This document shows positions 1 through 8,778 of a stretch of 64,000 nt of DNA, one piece after another. Under the pieces are notes generated by a model, which did no database searches, was not told the DNA's origin, and saw only the letters and a program-made list of their open reading frames with translations. Location: the NCBI RefSeq assembly GCF_900143515.1, contig NZ_FSQT01000002.1, positions 3,287,501 to 3,351,500 on the forward strand. Reading direction: 5' to 3'. The stretch's first letter is position 1. Every line of letters begins with the position of its first letter. Made by a program: the position numbers and the translations under genes. The stretch comes from Micromonospora cremea (GTDB lineage Bacteria > Actinomycetota > Actinomycetes > Mycobacteriales > Micromonosporaceae).

Positions 1-583
1 TGTCGATGGTCAGCGACCTGCCGGTCCAGCCGACCTTCGGGTGCAGGCCGTTCAGCATGCTGCCCACCCCGGCGGTGGCCATCGCGGTGGCCCGCACGGC
101 CAGTTCGGCCTCCAGCGTGGCCCGCACCGCCGGCCACTGCTCGGCGAGCGCGGTCTGCCAGAAGTGCCGCAGCCCGTCGGTGACCCGCCGGGCGAGGGTG
201 CCGTCCTCGACCGCCGCGCGGACCCGCGTCGGCGTCGCGTCCGTCGGGAACCGCTCGTTCACCTGCGTCGCCACCTCGTTGGCCGGGGTCGCCGCCATGG
301 CCGCCAACTGCTGCTCGAAGATCGCGTCGAGCGGGCCCCGCGGCGGTTTCGGCGTGAGCAGGTCCGGCGTGTAGCCGACTCGGCCGGGCGGGGTCACCAG
401 CTCCGCGACCAGGGCCACGTCGGGGTGCCGCAGCGCGGCGCGGGCGGCCGGACCGGGATCGCCGTGCACCGGATGCCCGAACCGCGAGAGGGCGGCCCGC
501 AGCCAGGACGTCACCTCCCAGGCCGGCGAGATCGCCAACCGGAGCCGGGCGAGGCTCGGGCCGTCCAGATGCGCGACCATCAC
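1..583 (-). CDS. ArsR-like/DUF5937 transcriptional regulator, N-terminal part (runs off the left edge)
   Basis: The reverse strand is open from about 583 to the window edge, so roughly 194 residues are visible and the C-terminus is missing. The protein starts MVAHLDGPSLARLRLAISP and has the look of the N-terminal DUF5937 region that precedes a winged helix in actinobacterial ArsR-type regulators; the DNA-binding part itself would lie outside the window. A TACGAT box at 591-596 sits 7 bases before a GTG at 583, which is followed at once by an ATG at 580, so a leaderless GTG start is likely. It is divergent from the exported protein at 711. The family call is from memory of similar proteins and is moderate; the reading frame is secure. 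Confidence 0.6.
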   Translation of the reverse strand, partial: MMVAHLDGPSLARLRLAISPAWEVTSWLRAALSRFGHPVHGDPGPAARAALRHPDVALVAELVTPPGRVGYTPDLLTPKPPRGPLDAIFEQQLAAMAATPANEVATQVNERFPTDATPTRVRAAVEDGTLARRVTDGLRHFWQTALAEQWPAVRATLEAELAVRATAMATAGVGSMLNGLHPKVGWTGRSLTID

Positions 584-710
584 AGCGCGGATCGTACAAG
601 CGGTGGCATCGATGTGCCGTCCGCATTCGAGCTGGTTCGAATCACTGGCCGGCGACTCGGCGGGCCGGGTTGGCTGCGGTGGCACAACCACTCGTTCGAA
701 GGAGAACCCG

Positions 711-1241
711 ATGCGCCCACCCGCCTTCGCCCGTCCCGCCGGCCGGCTCGGCCGCACGATCGCCCTGCTCGGGCTCACCGCCGGCCTGCTGGCCGCCGCT
801 CCCGCCGCGGTGTCGGCCGCCACGCCCGGTCGGGGCGACACCCCAACCGGGGACGCGGCGGCCCGCGGCTGCGAGCGGGCCTTCGACCGCGCCGTCCGGG
901 CGTACGTGGAGACCACCGCCCGGCGCGACCTGGACGGCTTCGCCGCGCTGCTGCACCCCGAGGTCACCTCCGTCTTCGCCTCCGACGGGGAGGTGCTCGA
1001 CGGCAAACGGGCCACCGTGGACTGGCTGCGCGGGTTCTTCGCCGACGACTCGTGGACCCAGTCGTTCAGGGTGGCCAAGCAGACCGTGGTGGGCTGCCGG
1101 ACCGGGTTCGTGCTGTTCGACTCCGTCTACGCGGTGCCGGCCACCGGCACCAGGGTGCCGCTGCTGATCGGGGTCAGCTACACGTACCAGCACGGCCGGT
1201 GGCTGGTGCTGCAGAACCAGGACTCCGTGGGCCGGATCTGA
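711..1241 (+). CDS. Exported SnoaL/NTF2-like protein
   Basis: A 176-residue protein with an N-terminal signal peptide (basic start, hydrophobic segment about residues 15-35, AxA-type cleavage near VSAA). The mature part (ACERAFDRAVRAYVETTARRD... FAALLHPEVTSVF ... WLRGFFADDSW) has the helix-then-curved-sheet pattern of SnoaL/DUF4440 members of the NTF2-like superfamily, small pockets that bind or isomerise hydrophobic compounds; the actual ligand is unknown. Start chosen at the ATG at 711 because GAAGGAGAA lies just upstream (698-706) and the longer upstream reading frame lacks a signal peptide. Convergent with the lipoprotein at 1320, with two hairpins between them. Confidence 0.8.
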   Translation: MRPPAFARPAGRLGRTIALLGLTAGLLAAAPAAVSAATPGRGDTPTGDAAARGCERAFDRAVRAYVETTARRDLDGFAALLHPEVTSVFASDGEVLDGKRATVDWLRGFFADDSWTQSFRVAKQTVVGCRTGFVLFDSVYAVPATGTRVPLLIGVSYTYQHGRWLVLQNQDSVGRI

Positions 1242-1248
1242 CCACGGA

Positions 1249-1309
1249 GGCTGGCGAGGGGTCGCCAGCCGGGGGGAGGGGCGGGCGCGCCAGCAGCGGC
1301 GCCCGCCCC
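1249..1309. terminator. Two adjacent hairpins between convergent genes
   Basis: GGCTGGCGA (1249-1257) pairs with TCGCCAGCC (1262-1270), loop 4. A second hairpin follows: GGGGCGGGCGC (1278-1288) pairs with GCGCCCGCCCC (1299-1309), loop 10. They lie between the stops at 1241 (+) and 1320 (-) and probably end transcription from both sides. Confidence 0.65.
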
Positions 1310-1319
1310 GCGGCAGCGT

Positions 1320-2015
1320 TCAGACGGCCTTGTCGAAGGCGGCCACCGCCAGCGGCGCGATCTTCGCGATCAGCGCGGTGCCGGCCGCCAGGTCACCGTC
1401 GCTGGCCGAGGCGTCCACCTCCATGACGAAGTTGCCGCGCACCAGGATCAGCGTGCACTGGTGCCGGGTCGCCTTTCCCTTCAGCCGCTCGCAGAAGGTG
1501 ATCACGTCGGGGCCGTTCGGCACCGGCGGGGGCGACGGCCGCACGATCGTCGACGTGCGCCCGTCGTCGGGCACCTCGTACTCCTTGCACGTCGACAGGA
1601 CCGACCGCAGCTCGTCGGCGAGCTTGCGGCCGGGCACCTTCAGGTAGCCGACCACGTACTGCCGGATCCACACGCTCTCGCCGTCCCAGAGCCGCTCCCG
1701 GTAGGCGGTGCGTTTGATGTCCGACGGCAGGCTCGCCCTGCACAGGGAGATCAGCTTCCACGCCTCGGTGTTCTCGTCGGTGTACTGGGCGGTCTCCGGG
1801 TGGAACTTCGCGTCCAGGTTCAGCATCGCTGCGGTGACCCGGCTGCGGACCTCGGCGGTGGAGGTTGGCGCCGGACGCGGCTTCGGCGGGGTCGGCGAGG
1901 CCGACACCGACGGCGCGGACCAGCGGGGAGCCTCGGCGGCCTGGCTCGGCGCGCAGGCCGCCGAGCCGAGCAGGAGCAACGACAGCGGAAGCAGGATGGT
2001 ACGGCGGAGCGACAT
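1320..2015 (-). CDS. Putative lipoprotein of unknown function
   Basis: About 231 residues. The N-terminus MSLRRTILLPLSLLLLGSAAC is a lipoprotein signal with a cysteine after SAA (slightly atypical lipobox), followed by a Pro/Ser/Thr-rich linker (SASPTPPKPRPAPTSTAEV) as in surface-anchored actinobacterial proteins. The mature domain contains three further cysteines (SLCRASLP, STCKEYE, TFCERLK) plus one near HQCTL, suggesting two disulphides outside the membrane. No family recognised. The ATG at 2015 was chosen over the longer frame because the signal starts there. A strong hairpin (2041-2070) separates it from the aldo/keto reductase, so it probably has its own promoter. Confidence 0.75.
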   Translation of the reverse strand: MSLRRTILLPLSLLLLGSAACAPSQAAEAPRWSAPSVSASPTPPKPRPAPTSTAEVRSRVTAAMLNLDAKFHPETAQYTDENTEAWKLISLCRASLPSDIKRTAYRERLWDGESVWIRQYVVGYLKVPGRKLADELRSVLSTCKEYEVPDDGRTSTIVRPSPPPVPNGPDVITFCERLKGKATRHQCTLILVRGNFVMEVDASASDGDLAAGTALIAKIAPLAVAAFDKAV

Positions 2016-2040
2016 CGCCGGGGGCGGTCCTTTCACGCGA

Positions 2041-2070
2041 AAAAGGGGGGCCCGACCGGGCCCCCCTTTT
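2041..2070 (-). terminator. Strong intrinsic terminator hairpin with A/T flanks
   Basis: AAAAGGGGGGCCC (2041-2053) and GGGCCCCCCTTTT (2058-2070) form a perfect 13-bp stem with a 4-base loop and end in a T run on either strand. It lies just after the stop of the aldo/keto reductase (minus strand) and is one of the few hairpins here with a clear U-tract. Confidence 0.85.
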
Positions 2071-2096
2071 CAGTGGCGTCGTCGCCGGCCGTCGCG

Positions 2097-2948
2097 TTAC
2101 GCCGGCAGGTACGCGAAGGTGTCCGGGTTCGGGCCCTGCCGACCGGCCTCGCCCTTGTCCAGCGTGGTGATCCGTTCCATCGCCGTGTCGTCCAGCTCGA
2201 AGTCGAAGATCCGGGTGTTCTCCTCGATCCGCTTCGGGGTGGTCGACTTCGGGAAGATGATGTCGCCGCGCTGCACGTGCCAGCGCAGCACCACCTGAGC
2301 CGGGGTCCGGCCGAGCTGCTCGGCGATGTCGACCACCGTCGGGTCGCCCAGCACCTTGCCCTGCGCGATCGGCGACCACGCCTCGGTGAGGATGTTGTGC
2401 TCCCGGCCGTAGGCGCGGACCTCCTCGTTGCCGAAGTACGGGTGCGCCTCGATCTGGTTGACCGCCGGCACCACGTCCGCCTCGGCGGCCAGCCGCTGCA
2501 GGTGCGACACCTGGAAGTTCGACACGCCGATCGAGCGGGCCCGGCCGTCGCGCTGGAACTCCTGCAGCACCTTCCAGGTGGAGACGTAGTCGCCGTCGTA
2601 CAGGGTCGGCAGCGGCCAGTGGATCAGGAACAGGTCGATGTAGTCCATCTTCAGCGCCGCCAGCGTCGAGTCGAACGCCTTGCGGGCGTCGTCCGGGCGG
2701 TGAAAGGCGTTGTTCAGCTTGCTGGTCACGTAGACCGCGTCCCGGTCCAGGCCGGAGACCCGTACGGCCTCGCCCACCTCGGCCTCGTTGCCGTACATCT
2801 CCGCGGTGTCGATGTGCCGGTAGCCCACCTCCAGCGCCTTGGTCACCGCCTCGACGGTGTCCTTCGGCTCGATCTGGAACACCCCGAAGCCGAGCTGCGG
2901 AATGGTCGTGCCGTCGTTCAGGCTGATGTCGGGAATCGTGTTGGCCAC
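2097..2948 (-). CDS. Aldo/keto reductase
   Basis: A 283-residue NAD(P)H-dependent carbonyl reductase of the AKR superfamily, usual bacterial length. The catalytic tetrad is complete: Asp47 and Tyr52 in IDTAEMYGNE, Lys77 in VTSKLNN, His110 in DLFLIHWPLP. The C-terminal cofactor signature IIFPKSTTPKRIEEN is present. It probably reduces small aldehydes or keto acids such as 2,5-diketogluconate-type substrates; the substrate cannot be read from sequence. Start is GTG at 2948, with GAAGGAG upstream; the longer frame is not supported. A second AKR lies at 37745. Cytoplasmic, apparently monocistronic. Confidence 0.92.
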   Translation of the reverse strand: MANTIPDISLNDGTTIPQLGFGVFQIEPKDTVEAVTKALEVGYRHIDTAEMYGNEAEVGEAVRVSGLDRDAVYVTSKLNNAFHRPDDARKAFDSTLAALKMDYIDLFLIHWPLPTLYDGDYVSTWKVLQEFQRDGRARSIGVSNFQVSHLQRLAAEADVVPAVNQIEAHPYFGNEEVRAYGREHNILTEAWSPIAQGKVLGDPTVVDIAEQLGRTPAQVVLRWHVQRGDIIFPKSTTPKRIEENTRIFDFELDDTAMERITTLDKGEAGRQGPNPDTFAYLPA

Positions 2949-3081
2949 TGCGGCTCCTTCGCGTCTTCGTCCGAGGCACCCGGGCGCGGGATCACGTCCA
3001 CGCGTGCCACCTGTTATCCCTACCCGAGCGGGAGGTGGATTCACCGGCGTTCTCAGGGTGACGAGCGCAACGTGGACCCGC

Positions 3082-4047
3082 TCACCCGGTCGTGTCGAAG
3101 AGCACCGGCCAGGGGCGGGCCGCGGGCACCGACGGGGTTCCCGGCGCGGGCGGCGCGGGTTCGGCGCCGGCCAGCACCTCGGCGGCGAGCTGCCCGAACA
3201 TCGGCGCCGCCGGGTGCGCCGCCCGGTCCGGCCAGGTCGCCGAGGTGCGCTTCGCCAGCGGCGCGTCGGCGATCGGCCGCCAGGCGATCCGGGGCTCTCG
3301 GCGGGCCACCGTCGCCGGCTCGACGGCCACCGCGCCACCGGCCAGCACCAGGCCGAAGAGGAACTCCGGGTTGCGCGCCGGCCGGACCCGCGCCGGCCGC
3401 CAGCCGTGCCGGCGGCACACGTCCAGCAGGTGGTCGTGCCAGCCCGGCGCGGTGGCCCGGGGCGCGGCCACCAGGTCGAGGCCGGCCAGCGCGGCGAGCG
3501 TCACCTCCCGGTCGCGGGCCAGCGGTGAGGTGCGCGGCAGCAGCACCCCCAGCGGTACGTCGACCGGGGCGCCGAAGCGCAGCCCGTCCGCCGCCACCGG
3601 GTGGTGCACCAGCCCTACGTCCAGGTTCCGTTCGGTGAGCATCCGCACCTGCTCGCTGCTGGTCAGCTCGTGCAGCTCCACGTCCAGTCCGGGCGCCCGG
3701 GCGGTGAGCGCGTCCAGCAGCAGGCGCAGTGTCACCGCTGGCGTCTCCGGTGGCACCCCGGCCCGCAGGATGCCCAGCTCACCCGCGCGGACCTGCCCCA
3801 TCAGGTTGCGTAGCCGGCCCTCGCCGGCGAGCAGCTCCTCCGCCTCGCCGAGCAGCAGCTCACCGGCGGTGGTGAGCCTCACCTGGCGGCGGGACCGGTC
3901 GAACAGCTCGACCGTCAGCTCCCGCTCCAACCGTTGGATGGACTGGCTCAGCGGCGGCTGGGCCATCCCGAGCAGCTCCGCGGCCCGGCCGAAGTGCAGC
4001 TCATGGGCGACCACCACGAAGTGCCGCAGGTGTCGGAGCAGGTCCAC
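3082..4047 (-). CDS. LysR-family transcriptional regulator
   Basis: 321 residues. Residues 1-60 hold the LysR winged helix-turn-helix (LRHFVVVAHELHFGRAAELLGMAQPPLSQSIQRLE), followed by the linker helix and a two-lobed effector-binding domain (about 90-295). Divergent from the beta-lactamase-like gene whose start is 52 bases away, which is the classic arrangement of an AmpR-type regulator and its target, so it may control that gene and itself. The inducer is unknown. Confidence 0.92.
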   Translation of the reverse strand: MDLLRHLRHFVVVAHELHFGRAAELLGMAQPPLSQSIQRLERELTVELFDRSRRQVRLTTAGELLLGEAEELLAGEGRLRNLMGQVRAGELGILRAGVPPETPAVTLRLLLDALTARAPGLDVELHELTSSEQVRMLTERNLDVGLVHHPVAADGLRFGAPVDVPLGVLLPRTSPLARDREVTLAALAGLDLVAAPRATAPGWHDHLLDVCRRHGWRPARVRPARNPEFLFGLVLAGGAVAVEPATVARREPRIAWRPIADAPLAKRTSATWPDRAAHPAAPMFGQLAAEVLAGAEPAPPAPGTPSVPAARPWPVLFDTTG

Positions 4048-4086
4048 GGCCGGACCCTACGCCAGCGCCGGCATCGTGCTGCTGGA

Positions 4087-4098
4087 TACCGTGCCGGG
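4087..4098 (+). promoter_or_regulatory. Leaderless -10 box of the beta-lactamase-like gene
   Basis: TACCGT at 4087-4092 followed by six bases and the GTG at 4099. There is no ribosome binding site, so the transcript probably begins at the start codon. The same geometry recurs across the window. Confidence 0.5.
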
Positions 4099-5022
4099 GT
4101 GGACGTGGGGGAGCGCATCGAGGCCATCTTCGCCGGCGCCGGGGTGACCGGCAGCCTGCACGTCGTCGACCTGGACGCCGGGCACCTGACCGTCGGGGCC
4201 GCCGGCGACCCGGCGGGCGGCGGCCGGGAGGTCGGGGTGCGGGCCGACGAGCAGGTGGTGATCGCCTCGATCTTCAAGATCCTGCTGGTGCTGGAGTTCG
4301 CCCGGCAGGTCGTCGCCGGTCAGCTGGACCCGACCGAGCGGATCCTGGTCACCGCCGCCGACCGGCTCGGCGGGTGGGGGCTGGCCGGCTGCACCGACGA
4401 CGCCGAGGTGTCGCTGCGCGACCTCGCGTACTTCGCCATGTCGGTCAGCGACAACACCGCCGCCGACCTGCTGCTGCGCCGGGTCGGCCCGGACCTGCTG
4501 CCGATGCTCGCCGCCGAGCTGGGGCTGACCCGCACCCGCGTCCTGGGCGGCCCCCGGGACCTGGTCGAGGCGATGCTCGCCGACGTGGGCGCGCGGACCG
4601 AGGCGGAGTTCGCCCGGATCTTCCCCACCCTGCCGGACGACCGGGTCTGGGCGATGCGGGTCTTCGACCCGTCGCGCACCACGTCCAGCACGGCCCGGGA
4701 GATCACCCGGCTGCTCACGCTGATCTGGCGGGACGAGGCCGGGCCGGCGGAGGCCTGCGCGATGGTCCGCACCTGGATGGCCCGGCAGATCTTCTGGACC
4801 CGGCTGGCCGCCGGGTTCCCGCCCGGCGTGCGGGTGTCCGGCAAGACCGGCACCCTGCCCGGCCTGCACCTGGAGGCCGGCGTCGCCGAGTACCCCGACG
4901 GTGGCCGGTACGCCATCGCCGTCTTCGCCCGCGCCGACCGGCTGGCCCCGCGCCGGATCGACGTGGACGTGGCGATGGGGCACGCCGCCCGAACGGCCGT
5001 CGAGGCGCTGCGCGGCGACTGA
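4099..5022 (+). CDS. Class A beta-lactamase-like serine hydrolase
   Basis: About 307 residues. Carries the penicillin-recognising serine hydrolase motifs: SxxK (Ser57-I-F-Lys60), SDN (SVSDNTAAD, about residue 120) and KTG (VSGKTGTLPG, about residue 250). An omega-loop Glu like Glu166 of true class A enzymes is not evident, and there is no signal peptide or twin-arginine motif, so it may be a cytoplasmic esterase or amidase rather than a secreted beta-lactamase. The GTG at 4099 is chosen because a TACCGT box lies six bases upstream; earlier starts would run into the divergent LysR gene. The neighbouring LysR gene suggests regulation. Confidence 0.85.
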   Translation: MDVGERIEAIFAGAGVTGSLHVVDLDAGHLTVGAAGDPAGGGREVGVRADEQVVIASIFKILLVLEFARQVVAGQLDPTERILVTAADRLGGWGLAGCTDDAEVSLRDLAYFAMSVSDNTAADLLLRRVGPDLLPMLAAELGLTRTRVLGGPRDLVEAMLADVGARTEAEFARIFPTLPDDRVWAMRVFDPSRTTSSTAREITRLLTLIWRDEAGPAEACAMVRTWMARQIFWTRLAAGFPPGVRVSGKTGTLPGLHLEAGVAEYPDGGRYAIAVFARADRLAPRRIDVDVAMGHAARTAVEALRGD

Positions 5023-5176
5023 ATTTTTCGCCCGTCCGAGCCTTGGCACACCGTCGCTGAGCCGGCCCGATATGCGGGTCGGTATCGGAGCGGGCGGTGT
5101 TGGATCTTGGACCTGGGCGAGGTGGCGCTGGTTGGCTCGGATCGACCAATCACCCGACCACGGGGAGTAGATCGTC

Positions 5177-6154
5177 ATGCCCAGTCTCGACCGCCGCCGC
5201 TTCCTGCGCGACGCCGCCGCCACCACCGCCCTGGTCTCCGCCGGCGGCCTCGCCGCCACCTCCTCCGCCCCGGCCCAGGCCGCGCCGCCGGCCGCCGCCC
5301 CCGCGCCGACCACCCGCCGCCGCGGCGCGGTCAGCTTCCGCTGGTGGGGTACGGCCGGCTGGCGCATCGACATCGCCGACCGGACCGTGCTGGTCGACCC
5401 GTACCTCAGCCGGATCGACACCGGGCTGTTCACCGGGCCGTTCAACCCGGCCACAGCGTTGACCGTGCGCACCGACGTGATCGACGCGCGTGTCGAGCGG
5501 GCCGCCACGGTGCTGGTCACGCACACCCACTGGGACCACTTCATGGATGTGCCGCACATCGCCGGGCGCACCGGCGCGCGGGTGTTCGGCACGCTGACCG
5601 CGTACCACCTGGGACTGGCCTACGGGGTGCCGTCGACGCAGCTCAGCGCGGTCAGGGGCGGCGAGGTGCTGGACTTCGGCGACCACACCGTCGAGGTGGT
5701 CAGCTCGCTGCACAGCCGCAACGCCGCGTACTCGGTGGCGTTCCCGGGGGTGCGGGTCACCCAGCCGGCGCGGCCGGCGACCATCGGCGACCTGCCGGAG
5801 GGGGACACGCTGAGCTACCTGCTGCGGGTCGACGCCGGCCCGTCGGTCTACTTCACCGGCGCCAGCGACGTCGCCGAGCGGAACCTCACCGGCCTGGCGC
5901 CGGACGTGGCCATGGTCGCCATGCAGAGCGCCACCACCACCGGCGACTACCTGCCCCGGCTGCTGGCCGGCCTGGACTACCCGAAGGTCGTGGTGCCGGT
6001 GCACTGGGACAACTTCGAGACCCGGTTGCAGAACCCGCCGGTCGTCGCCCCGGCCGACCGCCCCCGGCTGGACGACATGATCGCCGCGGTGCGCCGAATC
6101 TCGCCGCGCAGCCGGGTGCTGGTGCCCGAGTACGAGACGGCGTACCACTTCTGA
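5177..6154 (+). CDS. Tat-exported metallo-beta-lactamase-fold hydrolase
   Basis: 325 residues. The N-terminus MPSLDRRRFLRDAAATTALV is a twin-arginine signal, cleaved near AQAA. The zinc-binding HxHxDH motif (THTHWDHFMD, about residue 115) and later metal ligands (SSLHSRN, TGASDV, VPVHWDNFE) place it in the MBL-fold family close to the UlaG-like/N-acyl-phosphatidylethanolamine hydrolase-type enzymes with the WWGTAGW beta-strand start. A folded, metal-loaded enzyme exported across the membrane is implied. GGGGAG at 5162-5167 sets the ATG at 5177. Followed by a hairpin. Confidence 0.87.
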   Translation: MPSLDRRRFLRDAAATTALVSAGGLAATSSAPAQAAPPAAAPAPTTRRRGAVSFRWWGTAGWRIDIADRTVLVDPYLSRIDTGLFTGPFNPATALTVRTDVIDARVERAATVLVTHTHWDHFMDVPHIAGRTGARVFGTLTAYHLGLAYGVPSTQLSAVRGGEVLDFGDHTVEVVSSLHSRNAAYSVAFPGVRVTQPARPATIGDLPEGDTLSYLLRVDAGPSVYFTGASDVAERNLTGLAPDVAMVAMQSATTTGDYLPRLLAGLDYPKVVVPVHWDNFETRLQNPPVVAPADRPRLDDMIAAVRRISPRSRVLVPEYETAYHF

Positions 6155-6165
6155 CCGGCCCGGGT

Positions 6166-6195
6166 GGGGGTCGCGGCCTGACCGGCGCGACCCCC
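6166..6195. terminator. Hairpin between convergent genes
   Basis: GGGGGTCGCG (6166-6175) pairs with CGCGACCCCC (6186-6195), loop 10, between the MBL-fold gene (+) and the DUF1697 gene (-). Confidence 0.6.
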
Positions 6196-6201
6196 GCCGG
6201 G

Positions 6202-6741
6202 TCAGCCGGCGGCCAGCTCGGCGAGGGCGCGCACCGACTTCCAGTTCCGGGTGGTGGCCACCACGGCCAGCTTCTTCTCCAGGTACGCGTTGGTGAACTT
6301 CGACCGCCCGTAGCCACCGTCGGCGTAGTGCAGGTAGACCTCCCGGCCGGTCACCGTGAACGCCACGTTTTCGCCGCCGGGCACAGTCAGCGCGTCCACC
6401 GTGGACCGCTTCGGTGCGGTGGCGAGGAAGGCCACCAGCAGCCTCGTCGCGTCGTCCTCCCGCTCGGCGTACGGGTTGCCGCCGGCCACCGCCGCCAGCT
6501 CCCGGGCGCTGCGCACCAGCACCGGCACGCTCAGCCCCAGCTCGTCGGCGAGCGCCCGCTCGATCCCGGCGGCCAGCCGCTCGGCGTCGCGCACGGTGCT
6601 GCCGAACACCACGTTGCCGCTCTGCAGGTACGTCTTGACGTCCTCGTGCCCGAGATCGGTGACGAGCCGGCGCAGGTCGGCCATCGCGAGCCGGGTGGAG
6701 CCGACGTTGACCCCGCGCAGCAGGGCGACGTACCGGGTCAT
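6202..6741 (-). CDS. DUF1697 family protein
   Basis: 179 residues, the usual length for DUF1697. Starts MTRYVALLRGVNVGSTRLAM and contains the family features LRGVNVG, a GHEDVKTYLQSGNVVF segment and a C-terminal RNWKSVRALAEL. The biochemical function of the family is not established; it is a cytosolic alpha/beta protein. A perfect GAGGAGG ribosome binding site lies upstream of the ATG at 6741. It shares direction with the two-component genes upstream but is 31 bases from them and might be read through. Confidence 0.88.
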   Translation of the reverse strand: MTRYVALLRGVNVGSTRLAMADLRRLVTDLGHEDVKTYLQSGNVVFGSTVRDAERLAAGIERALADELGLSVPVLVRSARELAAVAGGNPYAEREDDATRLLVAFLATAPKRSTVDALTVPGGENVAFTVTGREVYLHYADGGYGRSKFTNAYLEKKLAVVATTRNWKSVRALAELAAG

Positions 6742-6771
6742 GCGGTCCTCCTCGATTGCCGGGCGACCTGC

Positions 6772-7455
6772 TCAGCGTAGGCCGACCGGCCCCAACCCGC
6801 CGGGACCCACCAGGCCAGTCTCGTAGGCGACGATGACGAGTTGCGCGCGGTCGCGCACCGCCAGCTTGGTCAGCAGCCGCCCGACGTGCGTCTTCACAGT
6901 GGCCAGGCTGAGGTTGAGGTGCGCGGCCAGCTCGGCGTTGGACAGGCCCCGGGCGATCAGCGCGAGCACCTCCCGTTCCCGTTCGGTCACCCCGTCCAGC
7001 CGGCGCGGCAGCGGCCGGGCCGGCTCCGGGCGCCGGGCGAACTCGTCGATCAGCCGGCGGGTCACCGTCGGCGCGAGCAGCCCCTCACCGGCGGCCACCA
7101 CCTGGATGCCGGTCAGCAGCTCCGCCGGTGGGGTGTCCTTGAGCAGGAAGCCGCTGGCCCCGGCCCGGATCGCGCCGTAGACGTACTCGTCGAGGTCGAA
7201 GGTGGTCAGGATGAGCACCCGGGTGGCCGCGGTCGCCGGGTCGGCGCAGATCCGCCGGGTCGCCTCGATGCCGTCCATCTGCGGCATGCGTACGTCCATC
7301 AGCACCACGTCAGGCCGATGCTCGGCGGTCAGCGCGACCGCCTCCACGCCGGTGCCCGCCTCACCGACCGTGGTGCAGTCGGGGGCCAAATCGACCAGCA
7401 GCCGGAAGCTGCCGCGCAGCAGCGCCTGGTCGTCGGCGATCAGTACCCGGATCAC
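6772..7455 (-). CDS. NarL/LuxR-family response regulator
   Basis: 227 residues. Receiver domain 1-120 with the acidic pocket (IADDQ), phosphoacceptor Asp in DVVLMDVRMP and the conserved Lys in FLLKDTPP. LuxR-type helix-turn-helix at about 150-210 (VTEREREVLALIARGLSNAELAAHLNLS). The ATG overlaps the stop of the kinase gene by ATGA, so the two are translationally coupled. Divergent from the ABC exporter at 8779-11996, which is its most likely target. Confidence 0.94.
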   Translation of the reverse strand: MIRVLIADDQALLRGSFRLLVDLAPDCTTVGEAGTGVEAVALTAEHRPDVVLMDVRMPQMDGIEATRRICADPATAATRVLILTTFDLDEYVYGAIRAGASGFLLKDTPPAELLTGIQVVAAGEGLLAPTVTRRLIDEFARRPEPARPLPRRLDGVTEREREVLALIARGLSNAELAAHLNLSLATVKTHVGRLLTKLAVRDRAQLVIVAYETGLVGPGGLGPVGLR

Positions 7456-8609
7456 GTGGCGACCCGGTACGGCAGGCGCGCCGTCACCGCGAAACCCCCG
7501 CCGGCGCGTGGCCCGGCCCGGAAGTCCCCACCGTGCACCGCCACCCGCTCGCGCATGCCGACGAGCCCGTGACCCTCCCCGATCACCTCGACCGGACGCC
7601 GGCCGTCGTCGATCACCTCGACCCGTACCTCACCGGGCGTGACGGTCACCGTCGCCCGGCAGGCGGCGGGCGCCGCGTGCTTCACCACGTTCGTCACCGC
7701 CTCCTGCACGATCCGGTACACGGCGAGGCCCACCGACTCCGGCACCGTACCGTCCGGTTCCTCCCGCCGGATGTCGAGCCGGACGTCGACGCCGCCGATG
7801 GTCGCCCGCTCGGCGAGGCCGCGCAGCTCGTCCAACCCGGGTGCCGGCGCGTACGGGGCTTCCTCGCGCAGCACGCCGAGCACCCGGCGGATGTCGGTGA
7901 GCGCGTTCCGGCCGGTCTCCTCGATCACCCGCAGCGCGGCCCCGGCCTCGCGTGGGTCCGCCTCGGCGACGTGGTTGGCGACGGCCGCCTTCACCACGAT
8001 CAGACTCAACGTGTGCGCCACCACGTCGTGCAGCTCCCGCGCCACCCGCAGCCGCTCCTCGGTGGCGGCCTGGCGGATCAGGTGCTCGCCCTGCCGGGCG
8101 GCGAGAGCGCGTCGCTCCCGGATGGACCAGCCGAGCACCCACGCCGGCGCGATCATGACGGTGGCGTAGCCGACCGCGCCGGTCCGGGACCAGAGGTCAC
8201 CGGCGGTCGTCACCAGCCCGACGCTGACCACGGCGAGACAACCGCCGGCAATGAGCACCGACCGCCGTGCGGGAATCGACACGGCGACCGTGTAGAAGGA
8301 CAGCCCGATGGCGACCGCGGGCGCGGCGGCGGCGAAGTTGGGAATCACCCCGGTGACCAGCGCGGCAGTGGTGACGCAACTGATCACGATGGCCACCGCG
8401 ACCGGCCACCGCCGGCGAGCGGCCAACGGCAGCCCGATGGCCAGCCCGACCAGCACGGACACCCAGGCCGGTTCGCGTACATCCCCGTGCAACGGCGACT
8501 CCAGCGCCGCGTACGCGCAGAGCATCCCGCCGACCACCACGGCCAGCACGGCGTCCACGATGTACAGGTCCACCGGCCGCAGCCGCCGGGTCAGCAGGAG
8601 AGCGGTCAC
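7452..8609 (-). CDS. NarL-type sensor histidine kinase
   Basis: About 385 residues. Several N-terminal transmembrane segments (residues about 10-150), then a HisKA_3 dimerisation domain with phosphoacceptor His in RVARELHDVVAHTLSL, and a HATPase_c domain (GLAVYRIVQEAVTNVVKHA ... GHGLVGMRERV). There is no large extracellular domain, so it probably senses within the membrane, as kinases paired with drug or peptide exporters do. GTG at 8609 chosen because TACCGT (8617-8622) ends seven bases upstream, giving a leaderless start. Partner of the regulator at 6772. Confidence 0.92.
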   Translation of the reverse strand: MTALLLTRRLRPVDLYIVDAVLAVVVGGMLCAYAALESPLHGDVREPAWVSVLVGLAIGLPLAARRRWPVAVAIVISCVTTAALVTGVIPNFAAAAPAVAIGLSFYTVAVSIPARRSVLIAGGCLAVVSVGLVTTAGDLWSRTGAVGYATVMIAPAWVLGWSIRERRALAARQGEHLIRQAATEERLRVARELHDVVAHTLSLIVVKAAVANHVAEADPREAGAALRVIEETGRNALTDIRRVLGVLREEAPYAPAPGLDELRGLAERATIGGVDVRLDIRREEPDGTVPESVGLAVYRIVQEAVTNVVKHAAPAACRATVTVTPGEVRVEVIDDGRRPVEVIGEGHGLVGMRERVAVHGGDFRAGPRAGGGFAVTARLPYRVAT

Positions 8610-8778
8610 CGGGCAGACGGTATCGGCCGGCCGAGGTCGGCGCGTCCACCCGTGGGCCGTCATCCTCGGGAACGACGCCCGGTCCCCTTTCGAGCCACGG
8701 CTCCGCCCGTAGCAGGGCCGGAAAGTGCCCGCCACGGCACGACGCGCGGCAGGCCCCGCGACCGGCACCGTGGCGGTC

